NCBI GenBank assembly: GCA_025667525.1
Contig: CM046876.1
Span: forward strand, 19,145,320 to 19,209,319
Length of the DNA stretch: 64,000 nt
Origin: Glebionis coronaria
Lineage: Eukaryota; Streptophyta; Magnoliopsida; Asterales; Asteraceae
Reading direction: 5' to 3'
A program made the translations under genes and the position numbers. This document shows, piece after piece, positions 54,850 through 64,000 of this stretch; position 1 is the stretch's first letter, and the number at the start of each line of letters is the position of its first letter. Below the pieces are notes generated by a model. The model did not search any database and was not told where the DNA came from. It saw nothing but the letters and a program-made list of their open reading frames with translations.

Positions 54850-55480
54850 TATCATGACAATCAGCAACTTCATTGGAACTAAACATCTATTAACAATAAC
54901 CATATGTAATAAAACACGCATCCTTCTCTTTCATCCATCGTCTATCATCTTCCTCAATCACTTTTTCTTTCATTTTTCTTCTTTTTTTATTCTTTCTCTA
55001 ATTAACATTTAAAACTCTTGCAAAGGGTGACTAAAAACTTCAGCTCATAGTTATCAACTTATCATTAAACGAGCGTTAAGCTTATACTTAAGCAAAAACA
55101 CATCAATAAAAATAGAAAGAAAAAAAATTCACACTTTGCTTAATGGAAAGAAAAAGGTTTTATATTTTCTGTAAATAAAACACTCTTTTAACCAAACAAA
55201 ACCTACAAATAAAAAGGCAACACGTTGAATGAATTCGTATTGAAAAAAGAAGCCCTATAAAAAAAAGAAATCAAAGTTTGGGCGGTGACAGTTGCACATG
55301 GCGCGCTGAACCTGCTCGACCAAATATCAGTTATATAGAAATTTTAATTAATTCCGATCACCTTCATTATTTTTCCCATTAAATCTTCAAAATTCATAGA
55401 GACACGCACGCAATTAGCGTGAGTTACTAACTGTCTGTAACTGAACCTTCATTAGTGACTAATCAAAGACTTAAAGCTAT
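54850..55480. other. CACTA non-coding sequence, no features recognised
   Basis: AT-rich, between the H ORF2 exons and a repeat cluster. Polypyrimidine runs near 54930-55000; no ORF. Confidence 0.5.
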
Positions 55481-56279
55481 GATCCAACATAAGACATAAG
55501 CTGATGAATTACACGAAGTAACTAATTTTATTGTGGGCATAACTTTATATTAGGTGGTGGAGGAGATTACTGTTACTCTTGAAAAAAAGCACAAATAATC
55601 AGAAAGTGGTGTTTCAGAACTTTTGAAAAAAGTAACCATCTGTGCGTGTTGTTAGTGACCCTCTACATTCACCTCCCCCATTGTTGTGTATAAACGGGTA
55701 AATATATGAGGTTCTCCTTGTTCATGTTACCCGGAAAGGCAAGTGTTTCGACTCATATGTACACGGCTTAATTGGCGTATCCCTATGAACGTCTCTGAAC
55801 CCCAAGATGTTTACCTAGTGAGGCTCAAAACTGAAACTAGCTTACTTATTAGCTAGCTTACCTAAGGGGGTTTTTGTTTAATCTTATTTGTAAGCGTATG
55901 CCCAAATTTTCCGGCTTAATTTAAACGAATGGGCTTATCTTACGTCTTAAAATAAGCCGGGAAATATAAGTAGGAGTCACATAAGCTCACAAATAAATAA
56001 GCTTAAACAAACACCCCCTAAAACCCATTTGACATTACATTAAAAACGTAAATAGTCAGAGAGTGGTGTCCTGGCACTTTTGAAAATAATTACATATGAC
56101 CATCTGTGCGTGTTGTTCACCATTTGTCTACGTTACACTTCCCCATACATGGTTCGGACGGGATTGGGTATTGTTGTAGTTTTTTTTTCTTTTTTTACCT
56201 GGTTTCTGACTCGCCATTGCTAGCCAACTAATGGCGACTACCCTTTTGTAATTCATCAGCTTATGTCTTATGCTGGGTC
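55481..56279. repeat. 33-bp inverted repeat enclosing an ~85-bp direct repeat
   Basis: Arms 55481-55513 and 56247-56279 match at 31 of 33 positions as reverse complements (core CATAAGACATAAGCTGATGA). Between them an imperfect direct repeat lies at 55592-55680 and 56049-56145, sharing ACCATCTGTGCGTGTTGTT and flanks. A MITE sits between the direct repeats. I do not recognise the family. Confidence 0.75.
55863..56021. mobile_element. Tourist-like MITE, 153 bp, TAA target duplication
   Basis: Insert 55866-56018, flanked by TAA at 55863-55865 and 56019-56021. The ends GGGGGTTTTTGTTTAATC and, read inward from the right, GGGGGTGTTTGTTTAAGC form long imperfect inverted repeats, and most of the element could fold back. 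Confidence 0.85.
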
Positions 56280-56580
56280 AGCTCCCCAAATACTCTGGTG
56301 TGATAGACGCTGTCAAACAGACAGTAGGCGCTGAATGTGCAAGAGGGTTTTAAAAAGGAATGGGTACCCCAACCGAGCTAATCAAATGCAGGTCAGTGCT
56401 TATTTGATCATGAAAGCAAACAGAAATATTGTGTTATCTATACACCCCTGAAAAAATGCAGATAATGTAAAGCATTTCGCCCCTAAAACTCTACAACTTT
56501 ACAATCGATAATCCCAAAATCTACAGCTCTAACAACTTTCTAAGACCTAATAAAATAAATCAATTGAATAATAAGGTTCT

Positions 56581-56677
56581 AATTAAATAATAAGCAGCTT
56601 AATTAAATAATAAGCATCTTAATTAAATAATAAGCATCATACTGAAAAAAGCAACCTAATTAAATAATAAGCATCAT
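56581..56677 (+). repeat. 20-bp tandem repeat AATTAAATAATAAGCATCTT
   Basis: Three adjacent 20-bp units at 56581-56640 and a fourth at 56658-56677 after a short interruption. Confidence 0.85.
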
Positions 56678-57471
56678 ACCATTATGTAACTGAATATCAA
56701 GCGGATACAATAGGGTCTCGTTGTGGTGGTTGAAACTATGGAGATAGAGATGGAGATTGGTTGTGATGGTGGAAATTATGGAGAACTGATCATTATCTGC
56801 GATGGAGATTGGTTGCGGTGCGATGGAAATTATGGAGAATAAATCAATGTTTGTGAGATCTGATAATAAGAAAGAATAGGTTTGGTGGGTTTGGGGCGAT
56901 GGAAATTATGGATAAGTCTTTTAGAATTTGGGGTGTTTTGGAATTTGGGACGAAATATTTTCGTTTCCCGCGGCTTAAAATCTTGCCGCTTAACATTTCC
57001 CAAAAAATTTCTTTTTCACAAAAACATTTACTTAAAAGATTATTATTAACTTTTATTAAAAAAAATTATTATTATTAACTTAAAAGATTATTATTAACTT
57101 TTATCAAAAAAAAAGATTATTATTAACTTATTAAAAAGATTATTATTAGTAGACATATAAATTTATATTTGGCACATTAAAAAGTCTTACAATAACAATA
57201 TAAACTCAAATACTTAAAGTCTTAAATTGTTACAATAACAAAAGTAGCTCGAACATTTGAAAAATTACAATAACATAAGTTCCTTGAAAAAACTCGAATA
57301 ATTGATACAAAATGTGGCTAAATAAACAAAATATGCCTTCTTTTTATTATCATGTTGTGCCTGAAAAAAAAGACGAACGACGGTTAGTGAAATGCATAAT
57401 AAATAAATTGATATAAATTAACTGATGTTTTGTAATAAATATATTTGTACCTTCAAGATTTATGAGATTCA
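56678..57471. other. CACTA non-coding sequence
   Basis: Contains GGAGATTGGTTG(C/T)G and TGGAAATTATGGAGA repeats near 56730-56910, which look like a decayed first exon or leader, then AT-rich sequence. I see no supportable gene. Confidence 0.5.
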
Positions 57472-57776
57472 TCAAACTTCTAATCCTTCGTCGTGATCAG
57501 ATCTCAAGTAAGTAGTATCGTCAAGAACATGATTTGAAGGTGTAATACCAATGCTAAATGGGGGCAACTCATCAACTTGATTGTATTCGTCCTCGTCTAC
57601 AACACTTTCAACACCAACTATGTTTCGTTTACCGAATAGGACGACATGTAATCTTTGATCACTTGGGTCTTCAACATAGAATACTTGAGTTGCTAATTTT
57701 GCTAAAATGAATGGTTCAGATTTATAACCGTTTGTCGATAGATTAACAATAGTGAAACCATCTTCATCATCATTAA
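57472..57776 (-). pseudogene. Element H transposase (TNP2/TNPD-type), C-terminal end
   Basis: Minus strand, 100 open codons to a TGA at 57472-57474. The motif SEPFILAKLATQVFYVEDPSDQRLHVVLFGKR is abbreviated here as EPFILAKLATQVFYVEDPSD. It matches the DUF4216-like tail of plant CACTA transposases, followed by the usual acidic end. The rest of the transposase would lie to the right but is cut off by element G at 57777. Together with ORF2 it shows that element H is oriented on the minus strand. Confidence 0.78.
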
Positions 57777-59382
57777 TGTAGAGATTTTGCTAGTTGAAAA
57801 AGTTCGTTTTCTCGGTGTCTAATCGAATTGATTTCCGGTTCAAAGTGCGACTCAATTGTTCTTGGTGGAAATGAAAATGGTTTGGTTATCTATTACTAAG
57901 TAAAATGAAAATGTAAATTGCGATAAGTAAAAGGAATGCAAAAGGAATGCGAAAGGAATGTAAAAGGAATGCTGAAAGGAATGCTGATAGGAATGCTAAT
58001 AGGAATGCTGATAGGAATGCTGATAGGAATGCTAATAGGAATGCTGATAGGAATGCTGATAGGAATGCTAATAGGAATGCTGATAGGAATGCTGATAGGA
58101 ATGCTGATAGGAATGTAAAAGGAATGCTAAAAGGAATGCTGATAGGAATGCTGATAGGGATGCTGATAGGAATGCTGATAGGAATGCTGATAGAAATGCT
58201 GATAGGAATGCTAATAGGAATGCTGATAGGAATGCTGATAGGAATGCTAATAGGAATGCTGATAGAAATGCTAAAAGGAATGTAAAAGGAATGCTGATAG
58301 GAATGCTGATAGGAATGCTGATAGGAATGCTAATAGGAATGCTGATAGGAATGCTGATAGGAATGTAAAACCCTTTTCCAATCAAGATGATCGGAATGTA
58401 AAACCCTTTTCCAATCAAGATGACCGGGATGAGGTGGCTGGTCGGAAAGTGATGATCGGAAAGGGGTTTTCCCTTTCCGATTTGCGTGTGATTCGAAATA
58501 AGCAAAGAAAATAAGCTATAAGAATAAGCTAATCTCTAAAACTAGAACGAATCAATAATAAAACGAACCAATAAGCACAAATAACAACTTTTCCAAACTT
58601 AAAATAAACAAACTTTTAAATCAAACCATAAAAAGATGAACTTTTTAAGCACGAAACATTAATGAACAACACAGATCATAAGTAATTCGCACCAAAAGTA
58701 AACTAGAATCAAAGAAAGGTAGAAAGAGATGAAAGATTAAAAACTTGATCAAAGGTAAAGAAGATTTAAGATAACAAAATTAAAAACACTTACTTGAATT
58801 AAAGGAAAGAAATTAAAGGTGCAAATACAATAAAAATAACAAGGAATGAAAAATGGTGGAAGGGATGGTTTGTCAAGCCAACCAACAACATGAAAATGAA
58901 ATGGGATCAAACTATATATAGGGGTGATTAGGGAGGAGCTTAGGAAGCTTCCTCCCTCTTTCCTCTTTTCCTTAACTGCACACTTAAGTCCTTTTCTTCT
59001 CAATCTTTTGTTAATCTTGGACTTAATGACTTTGTCTCGGGATTTCTTTGAACTCGTCTCGACATTTCTTCATAAATAAGACTTGAGTTCTTCGGCTTTT
59101 AGTAAACTTCCGTCTTTTGACTTATTCTTCGATAAATCTTTAGAATTGGTCTTGGACTTTCGTTCTTTTTTCCACTCTTGATCTTTCGACTTCATCTTTC
59201 GTCTTTTTCTTCGATAAAAGCCCTTGAATGTCGTGTTTTCTCCACTTTTCACTTTTTCGTCCTAAATCACAACAAAAACACAAACCACGCATAATTCTGA
59301 CGAAATGACATAAAATACACGTTTTGGCTCGGTTATTATTGTAATTAAGTGGTAAAAAGGATGGGTGTTTTCACACCTATCA
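57777..59382 (-). repeat. Element G (Athila-like) 3' LTR
   Basis: 1,606 bp. On the minus strand it starts TGATAGGTGTGAAAAC (at 59382) and ends CTCTACA (at 57777). It is preceded by the polypurine tract TATAGGGGATT (59383-59393). The 5' LTR starts at about 63021 and runs off the window. It carries the 12-bp array at 57931-58368 and a CCCTTTTCCAATCAAGATGA direct repeat near 58370-58425. Confidence 0.85.
57931..58368. repeat. 12-bp tandem array GGAATGCTGATA in element G 3' LTR
   Basis: About 36 units, mostly GGAATGCTGATA or GGAATGCTAATA, with GGAATGTAAAA variants at the edges and middle. Because 12 is a multiple of 3, frames across it are open (repeated MLIG, SAFL or DRNA), which explains several long but meaningless ORFs on both strands. 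Confidence 0.95.
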
Positions 59383-61252
59383 AATCCCCTATACTTAACC
59401 ATTGCAATGTCCTCATGCAATGCATTAGTTACAAAGCACGTTTTACATTTTCCATCATAATCAACCTACCTTGGCCTTTATTAAACAACTAAGGAAAATC
59501 AAAAAGATAGAAAATAACAAGATGCAACAAGGAAGAAACTTGTAAAGAAATCTAAGACTTACATTAGGGCTTGTGTGTCATGAATGTTCATCACCCTCAA
59601 GTTTCATGTTCCCCATGCCAAGCTTAAAAACAAGATCATTGTTAGTACAAGTTAGCATAACAAACATTTACTCATGTGGTTCAATTAATCACTTAAACTC
59701 CCTTATTCCTACGAGTATCTCTTATATTTTATTGATGTCTTGAATGATCACGAGGATGCATTGTTGACTTATTTCGATAATTTATTTAGGCTGAAAGCAA
59801 AGTAGGACGATTTGATCAATAGTTAGCTAAAGGACAAAATCTCTTAAAACTGCTTCTCGGGATATCAAAAAGTTCATATCTTGGCATAACTTGGTTCATG
59901 ATTTGAGACCTATCTCGGGCCGATATTTGGTATGTACTTCATACTTCATATCTTCGAGAGACGTTTTTGAGATAATGGTCTTCTCTTCGTTATAGAGTTT
60001 CTTCACTTGGAGACTTTTGAGGGGTACTCCAGTTTTGTTGACCACGACTTCATGATTATTTCTTCAATCTCTAATTTGGATTTTGAGATATAACGATCCG
60101 CCTCCTTTTCGGACTTGGATCTATTTATCCTCATACCTTGTTAGGGTCTTTTCGGATAGACTTCTCCATGATCTTTATGGGAGTTGATTGCTTTTCGTCG
60201 TGAGTCTTGATCCTTCATATTGATTTTGGGAATAACGCTTTTCACATCACTTTGGATCTTCAGCAATAAAATTGAATCCTCATGCCTTGTTAGGGCCTTT
60301 TCGGACTCGCCAATCTTCGCGCCCCGCTTCATAAGTTATGCCTTGGCTATGAACTCTTATCATTACCGAGCAACTTTTAAACGATCTTGGGCTAGAAGCT
60401 AAGTAACTTTTCAAATCGTACGGCCTTACTTATTGCATTTATTTATTTACAAGCGAGGGGAGAAAAAGATCATAATTAACTCACATAAGTTAATGAAAGA
60501 ATACCAAACTTGTAACCAACTCTATCATTTCTCGTCCTCCACAATTTAAAATCTCAAGGAATGAGACTCGTGGATGCTTAGCCCAATAAACCAATTAAGG
60601 TCTACACGGTTAAGGATACTAGCTAGAGTGAACTTGGATAAGTAAACTCGGGTTGAGTCAAAAAATTGACAACGGGCCTAATATATCTAAGATAAATAAA
60701 CTTGTTAAAACCATTTTATTAAAATAAGAGAAAAATAGAAAAAATAAAGGGAACTACAACTAGGCCAAAATAGATTAAAAATTTTGAAAAATGTCGAAAA
60801 ATCGATTTTCCGATTAAAATGAGGACAAATACAAGGAAAAAGCCACTTAACTTCGATAGAAGTCCCCCCTACACTTAATATAAACATTGTCCTCAATGTT
60901 TAAGCATGTGGGAGTAAACTCCCCTACACTTAGGACATTGTGCACTTTGTTTAAATCTTGCTAAGAAAGAGACAACTAAAGAGATTCCTATTTTAATATT
61001 GAGATATATAAAATAGTGAATCGAAAAGAGTTTAGGATAGAACCGGGAAGAAGGGAACACGGAATCACGGTTCGTCAAAAGTCATCAAGAGTGTGTTTTT
61101 GAAGCTCTAATCCCTGCACATGATAAGAAAGAAAGCAAGAGATACCACGGGGCTCCCCCTACACTTATGGTGAAAATAGATAGATAATTAGGTTGCCTCC
61201 CAAAAAGCGCTTGTTTTTGTTAACCGAGTCACGAGCCTGACTCGTCCCCGAA
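59383..61252 (-). mobile_element. Element G internal non-coding region
   Basis: Lies between the acidic ORF and the 3' LTR. It includes AAGCGCTTTTTGGGAGGCAA on the minus strand near 61195, a stretch often found downstream of coding in Athila-like elements. No RT, RNase H or integrase motif was found in any frame; the short frames have no resemblance to pol. Confidence 0.7.
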
Positions 61253-62812
61253 TTAAATGGTCCATGGGGAAGCCTCGAATGTGATACCGGGATCAAAGAC
61301 CTTGTCCTCGTTCCCGGAGGACATCAACAAAGGAGAGGCGGGAGGATAAGTCTTGAATGGTAGGAAAGTCTGCTCAATATAAGAAAAGCAAGTGAAATCC
61401 AGATTGACGGGAGGTGGGGTGGGTAAGGGAATCACATTGTCATCCTCTAAAGACAATGGATGCAGACCAATTGGCAAAGCCGTAAAATTATCAATCATAG
61501 AATGGTCCATGTCACCTCCCGGGTCAAAGCATTTATCCTCATGAAAGTAGATCTTGTCGATACCCTCGTAGATAAAGAGTGTAGAAACTCGTTTGAAAAG
61601 ATCACGATCAAGTACGAAACCATCATTCATTTGTGGGGATTGTTGATAAGGTAAATCCTCACGAATGTGGTGAACGTAATTCTCATAAGAGGAGTGTTGA
61701 TTAGGTAACTCCTCGAGAATAGGATGATTGGTCAAGTGAGTTGGTTCGTCATTATTATGAAAAATAAGAATTTCCAACTCATCAAGTTCGGCATCGATGT
61801 TGGAAAAATCGACCTCGCTTGTAGGAGAAAGCGGAGGTAAAAGAGCTAGCTCTCGGTCGATAATTTCCTCAATCTCGGGCTCGAAGACGAAATGATCATA
61901 CTCACCACATGTTGAACTCTTGTTGGGAGGATCAAATATCGCATGTGGAGTTGTGAGTATGTGATCATTGACTAGCGAAGCAAACTTGTCCGTAAGCTCC
62001 GCAAAAGTCGGCACATCACACAGATTTTCCGGAATACCCGCGGGCTCACTTGGGATGACGACAAGTTCCTCGACACTAGACTTTAGGAGTTTGTCCGATT
62101 CAGTTGCCGAGATAACGTCAAGATGCTCATCCTCCATGATGAGAGAGCCAACGGGCTCCTCGGATGTGATAGCAATAGACGAAGGAGGAATGGGAGAAGT
62201 CTTACGTTGCTTTAGAAATTCCTCCTCGTCGAAAATAACCTCAATATCGTCATCGCTCTCCTCAATACCTAAAGGGCTAATAATAAGCTCAGGGATATGA
62301 GGACTCGTCTGATCTTGCTGCTGTAAAAATGACTCCATACAAGTTTGCAGCGTGTGTAAAAGCTCTTTCGTTTGTTCTTGAAAAGCTGTAGCAAGATCGT
62401 TTATTTGTTCTTGAAAGGCTGTAGCAAGATCGTCAATTGGTTCTTGGTAACTCATCCCGTGACGAGGCTGATGATCAATTGGGTATTGCAGGGGTTGGTC
62501 AAAACTGGAAGGGGTATAATTATAGTAATTTTGATCCCCCGTAAGACAGTGAAAACTTTCGTGAGGACCCCCACACTTATAGCACCACGGGGATGGAGAA
62601 AAATCCGGTGCATTTTGAGGATAAGGATCGTCATAGACGGGAGAGGGTGAGAAAGTATTGTAAGAGGAGAAGTACGAATTTGTTGAATTGCAAAATGGAC
62701 AAAATCCAAATTGTGTATCGTCGATATCAGAACCGCACCGCTCACAAGTACACCATTGACATGTTTGAAAACCATGCCATGGTCACCCACACCGTACACA
62801 AGACGAATCCAT
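61253..62812 (-). pseudogene. Element G acidic zinc-finger ORF (Athila-like, non-autonomous)
   Basis: Minus strand, ATG at 62810-62812, ending at a stop at 61253. The frame is open except for a TGA at codon 10 (62783-62785). The N-terminus has Cys pairs (CVRCG, CTCERCGSD, FCPFC) and a knuckle-like CYKCGGPHESFHC. The remaining 400 residues are acidic, with repeats (DLATAFQEQ twice, IDDLATAF) and motifs FIYEGIDKIYFHEDKCFDPG and NEDKVFDPGI. Proteins with FDPGG/FDPGI repeats accompany Athila-like elements in Asteraceae databases, from memory. No enzymatic domain is visible. It lies between PBS and 3' LTR without pol, so element G must depend on other elements. Confidence 0.75.
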
Positions 62813-62997
62813 GAAGAAAAATAGACAAGCAAGAAGAATATTTTTGGTGCAAAACTTTGAAAAAGAAATGCTTTTTATGATTTTTCAAATGTTTTCGGAT
62901 TTTTTAAAATTTTTGGATACGAAAACTAACGTTCACAAGTGAACGGGTCCCAAAAGCCAACGCGTCTCTCACAAAAAACCTTTAATCCTCACGAAAA

Positions 62998-63015
62998 GAG
63001 CCGGCAGCGGCGCCA
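62998..63015 (-). promoter_or_regulatory. Primer-binding site of element G
   Basis: Minus strand TGGCGCCGCTGCCGGCTC, a few bases inside the 5' LTR. It resembles the tRNA-Asp-type PBS of Athila elements (TGGCGCCGTTGCCGG). Confidence 0.8.
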
Positions 63016-63020
63016 TTTTA

Positions 63021-64000
63021 TATTAGAGATTTTGCTAGTTGAAAAAGTTCGTTTTCTCGGTGTCTAATCGAATTGATTTCCAGTTCAAAGTGCGACTCAA
63101 TTGTTCTTGGTGGAAATGAAAATGGTTTGGTTATCTATTACTAAGTAAAATGAAAATGTAAATTGCGATAAGTAAAAGGAATGCAAAAGGAATGCGAAAG
63201 GAATGTAAAAGGAATGTTGAAAGGAATGCTGATAGGAATGCTAATAGGAATGCTGATAGGAATGCTGATAGGAATGCTGATAGGAATGCTAATAGGAATG
63301 CTGATGGAATGCTGATAGGAATGCTAATAGGAATGCTGATAGGAATGCTAACAGGAATGCTGATAGGAATGCTGATAGGAATGCTGATAGGAATGTAAAA
63401 GGAATGCTAAAAGGAATGCTGATAGGAATGCTGATAGGAATGCTGATAGGAATGCTGATAGGAATGCTGATAGGAATGCTGATAGGAATGCTAATAGGAA
63501 TGCTGATAGGAATGCTGATAGGAATGCGAATAGGAATGCTGATAGGAATGCTAAAAGGAATGTAAAAGGAATGCTGATAGGAATGCTGATAGGAATGCTG
63601 ATAGGAATGCTAATAGGAATGCTGATAGGAATGCTGATAGGAATGTAAAACCCTTTTCCAATCAAGATGATCGGAATGTAAAAGGAATGTATAAAAGGAA
63701 TGTAAAACCCTTTTCCAATCAAGATGACCGGGATGAGGTGGCTGGTCGGAAAGTGATGATCGGAAAGGGGTTTTCCCTTTCCGATTTGCGTGTGATTCGA
63801 AATAAGCAAAGAAAATAAGCTATAAGAATAAGCTAATCTCTAAAACTAGAACGAATCAATAACAAAACGAACCAATAAGCACAAATAACAACTTTTCCAA
63901 ACTTAAAATAAACAAACTTTTAAATGAAACCATAAAAAGATGAACTTTTTAAGCACGAAACATTAACGAACAACACGGATCATAAGTAATTCGCACCAAA
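63021..64000 (-). repeat. Element G 5' LTR, truncated by window edge
   Basis: 980 bp matching 57777-58694 of the 3' LTR, with extra units in the 12-bp array (63176-63648). The window ends inside it, so the target duplication on this side cannot be seen. Confidence 0.88.
63176..63648. repeat. 12-bp tandem array GGAATGCTGATA in element G 5' LTR
   Basis: About 39 units, versus about 36 in the other LTR. One unit has lost a base (GGAATGCTGATGGAATG near 63297-63313), which shifts the frames across it. Confidence 0.95.

Noticed and set aside
57931..58505. Long open frames across the 12-bp array on both strands
   Set aside because: They arise because a 12-nt stop-free unit is repeated; no start context or family resemblance.
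61968..62300. Plus-strand Ser-rich ORF opposite the element G protein
   Set aside because: Shadow frame of the acidic minus-strand ORF.
63176..63648. Possible CRISPR-like array
   Set aside because: Units are contiguous without unique spacers, in plant DNA within an LTR.

Overview
The window is plant nuclear repeat DNA. I found no host gene, no rRNA or tRNA gene, no CRISPR array and nothing bacterial. Every coding region I can support belongs to a transposable element: Ty3/gypsy chromovirus-like, Tat-like and Athila-like elements, Ty1/copia, PIF/Harbinger and CACTA. The mix, and the acidic 'FDPGG/FDPGI' spacer protein of the Athila-like element, suggest a eudicot, perhaps Asteraceae; that last step is an inference from memory of protein families.

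Layout. (1) 1-21.2 kb: a minus-strand gypsy element (A, Tekay-like) was hit by a plus-strand gypsy element (C, ~3 kb LTRs, target duplication AGCAT). The locus was then duplicated in tandem through a 3-bp microhomology at 7796-7798. One copy collapsed to a solo LTR (1995-5005). The other keeps a decayed interior (9969-14167) and a 3' LTR (14168-18322) that carries a 1.06-kb MITE. A copia LTR (B) abuts the A leader in both copies. (2) 21.2-25.7 kb: copia B leader, a Harbinger transposase pseudogene and two Harbinger-type MITEs with TAA duplications. (3) 25.7-48.5 kb: a minus-strand Retrofit-like copia element (F). Its pol is split by a young Tat-like element D (27361-38362, LTRs identical by eye) and its 5' LTR is split by an older deleted Tat-like element E (41355-48398). 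(4) 49.5-57.8 kb: a minus-strand CACTA element H, with exons of an Ulp1-like second gene and the C-terminal end of a TNP2-type transposase. (5) 57.8-64 kb: a minus-strand Athila-like element G without pol, with 1.6-kb LTRs that contain a 12-bp tandem array; its 5' LTR runs off the window.

Most interesting points: the Gag region of element A is divided by three GT-AG intron-like segments whose removal restores one open frame, and both duplicated copies keep the splice sites. Element D carries an intact four-exon gene of 873 codons antisense to gag-pol, with its own TATA box; the related element E has a decayed counterpart with a TATA box at a similar distance. The CACTA ORF2 gene model reads in phase across a CACTA terminal repeat located inside one of its introns.
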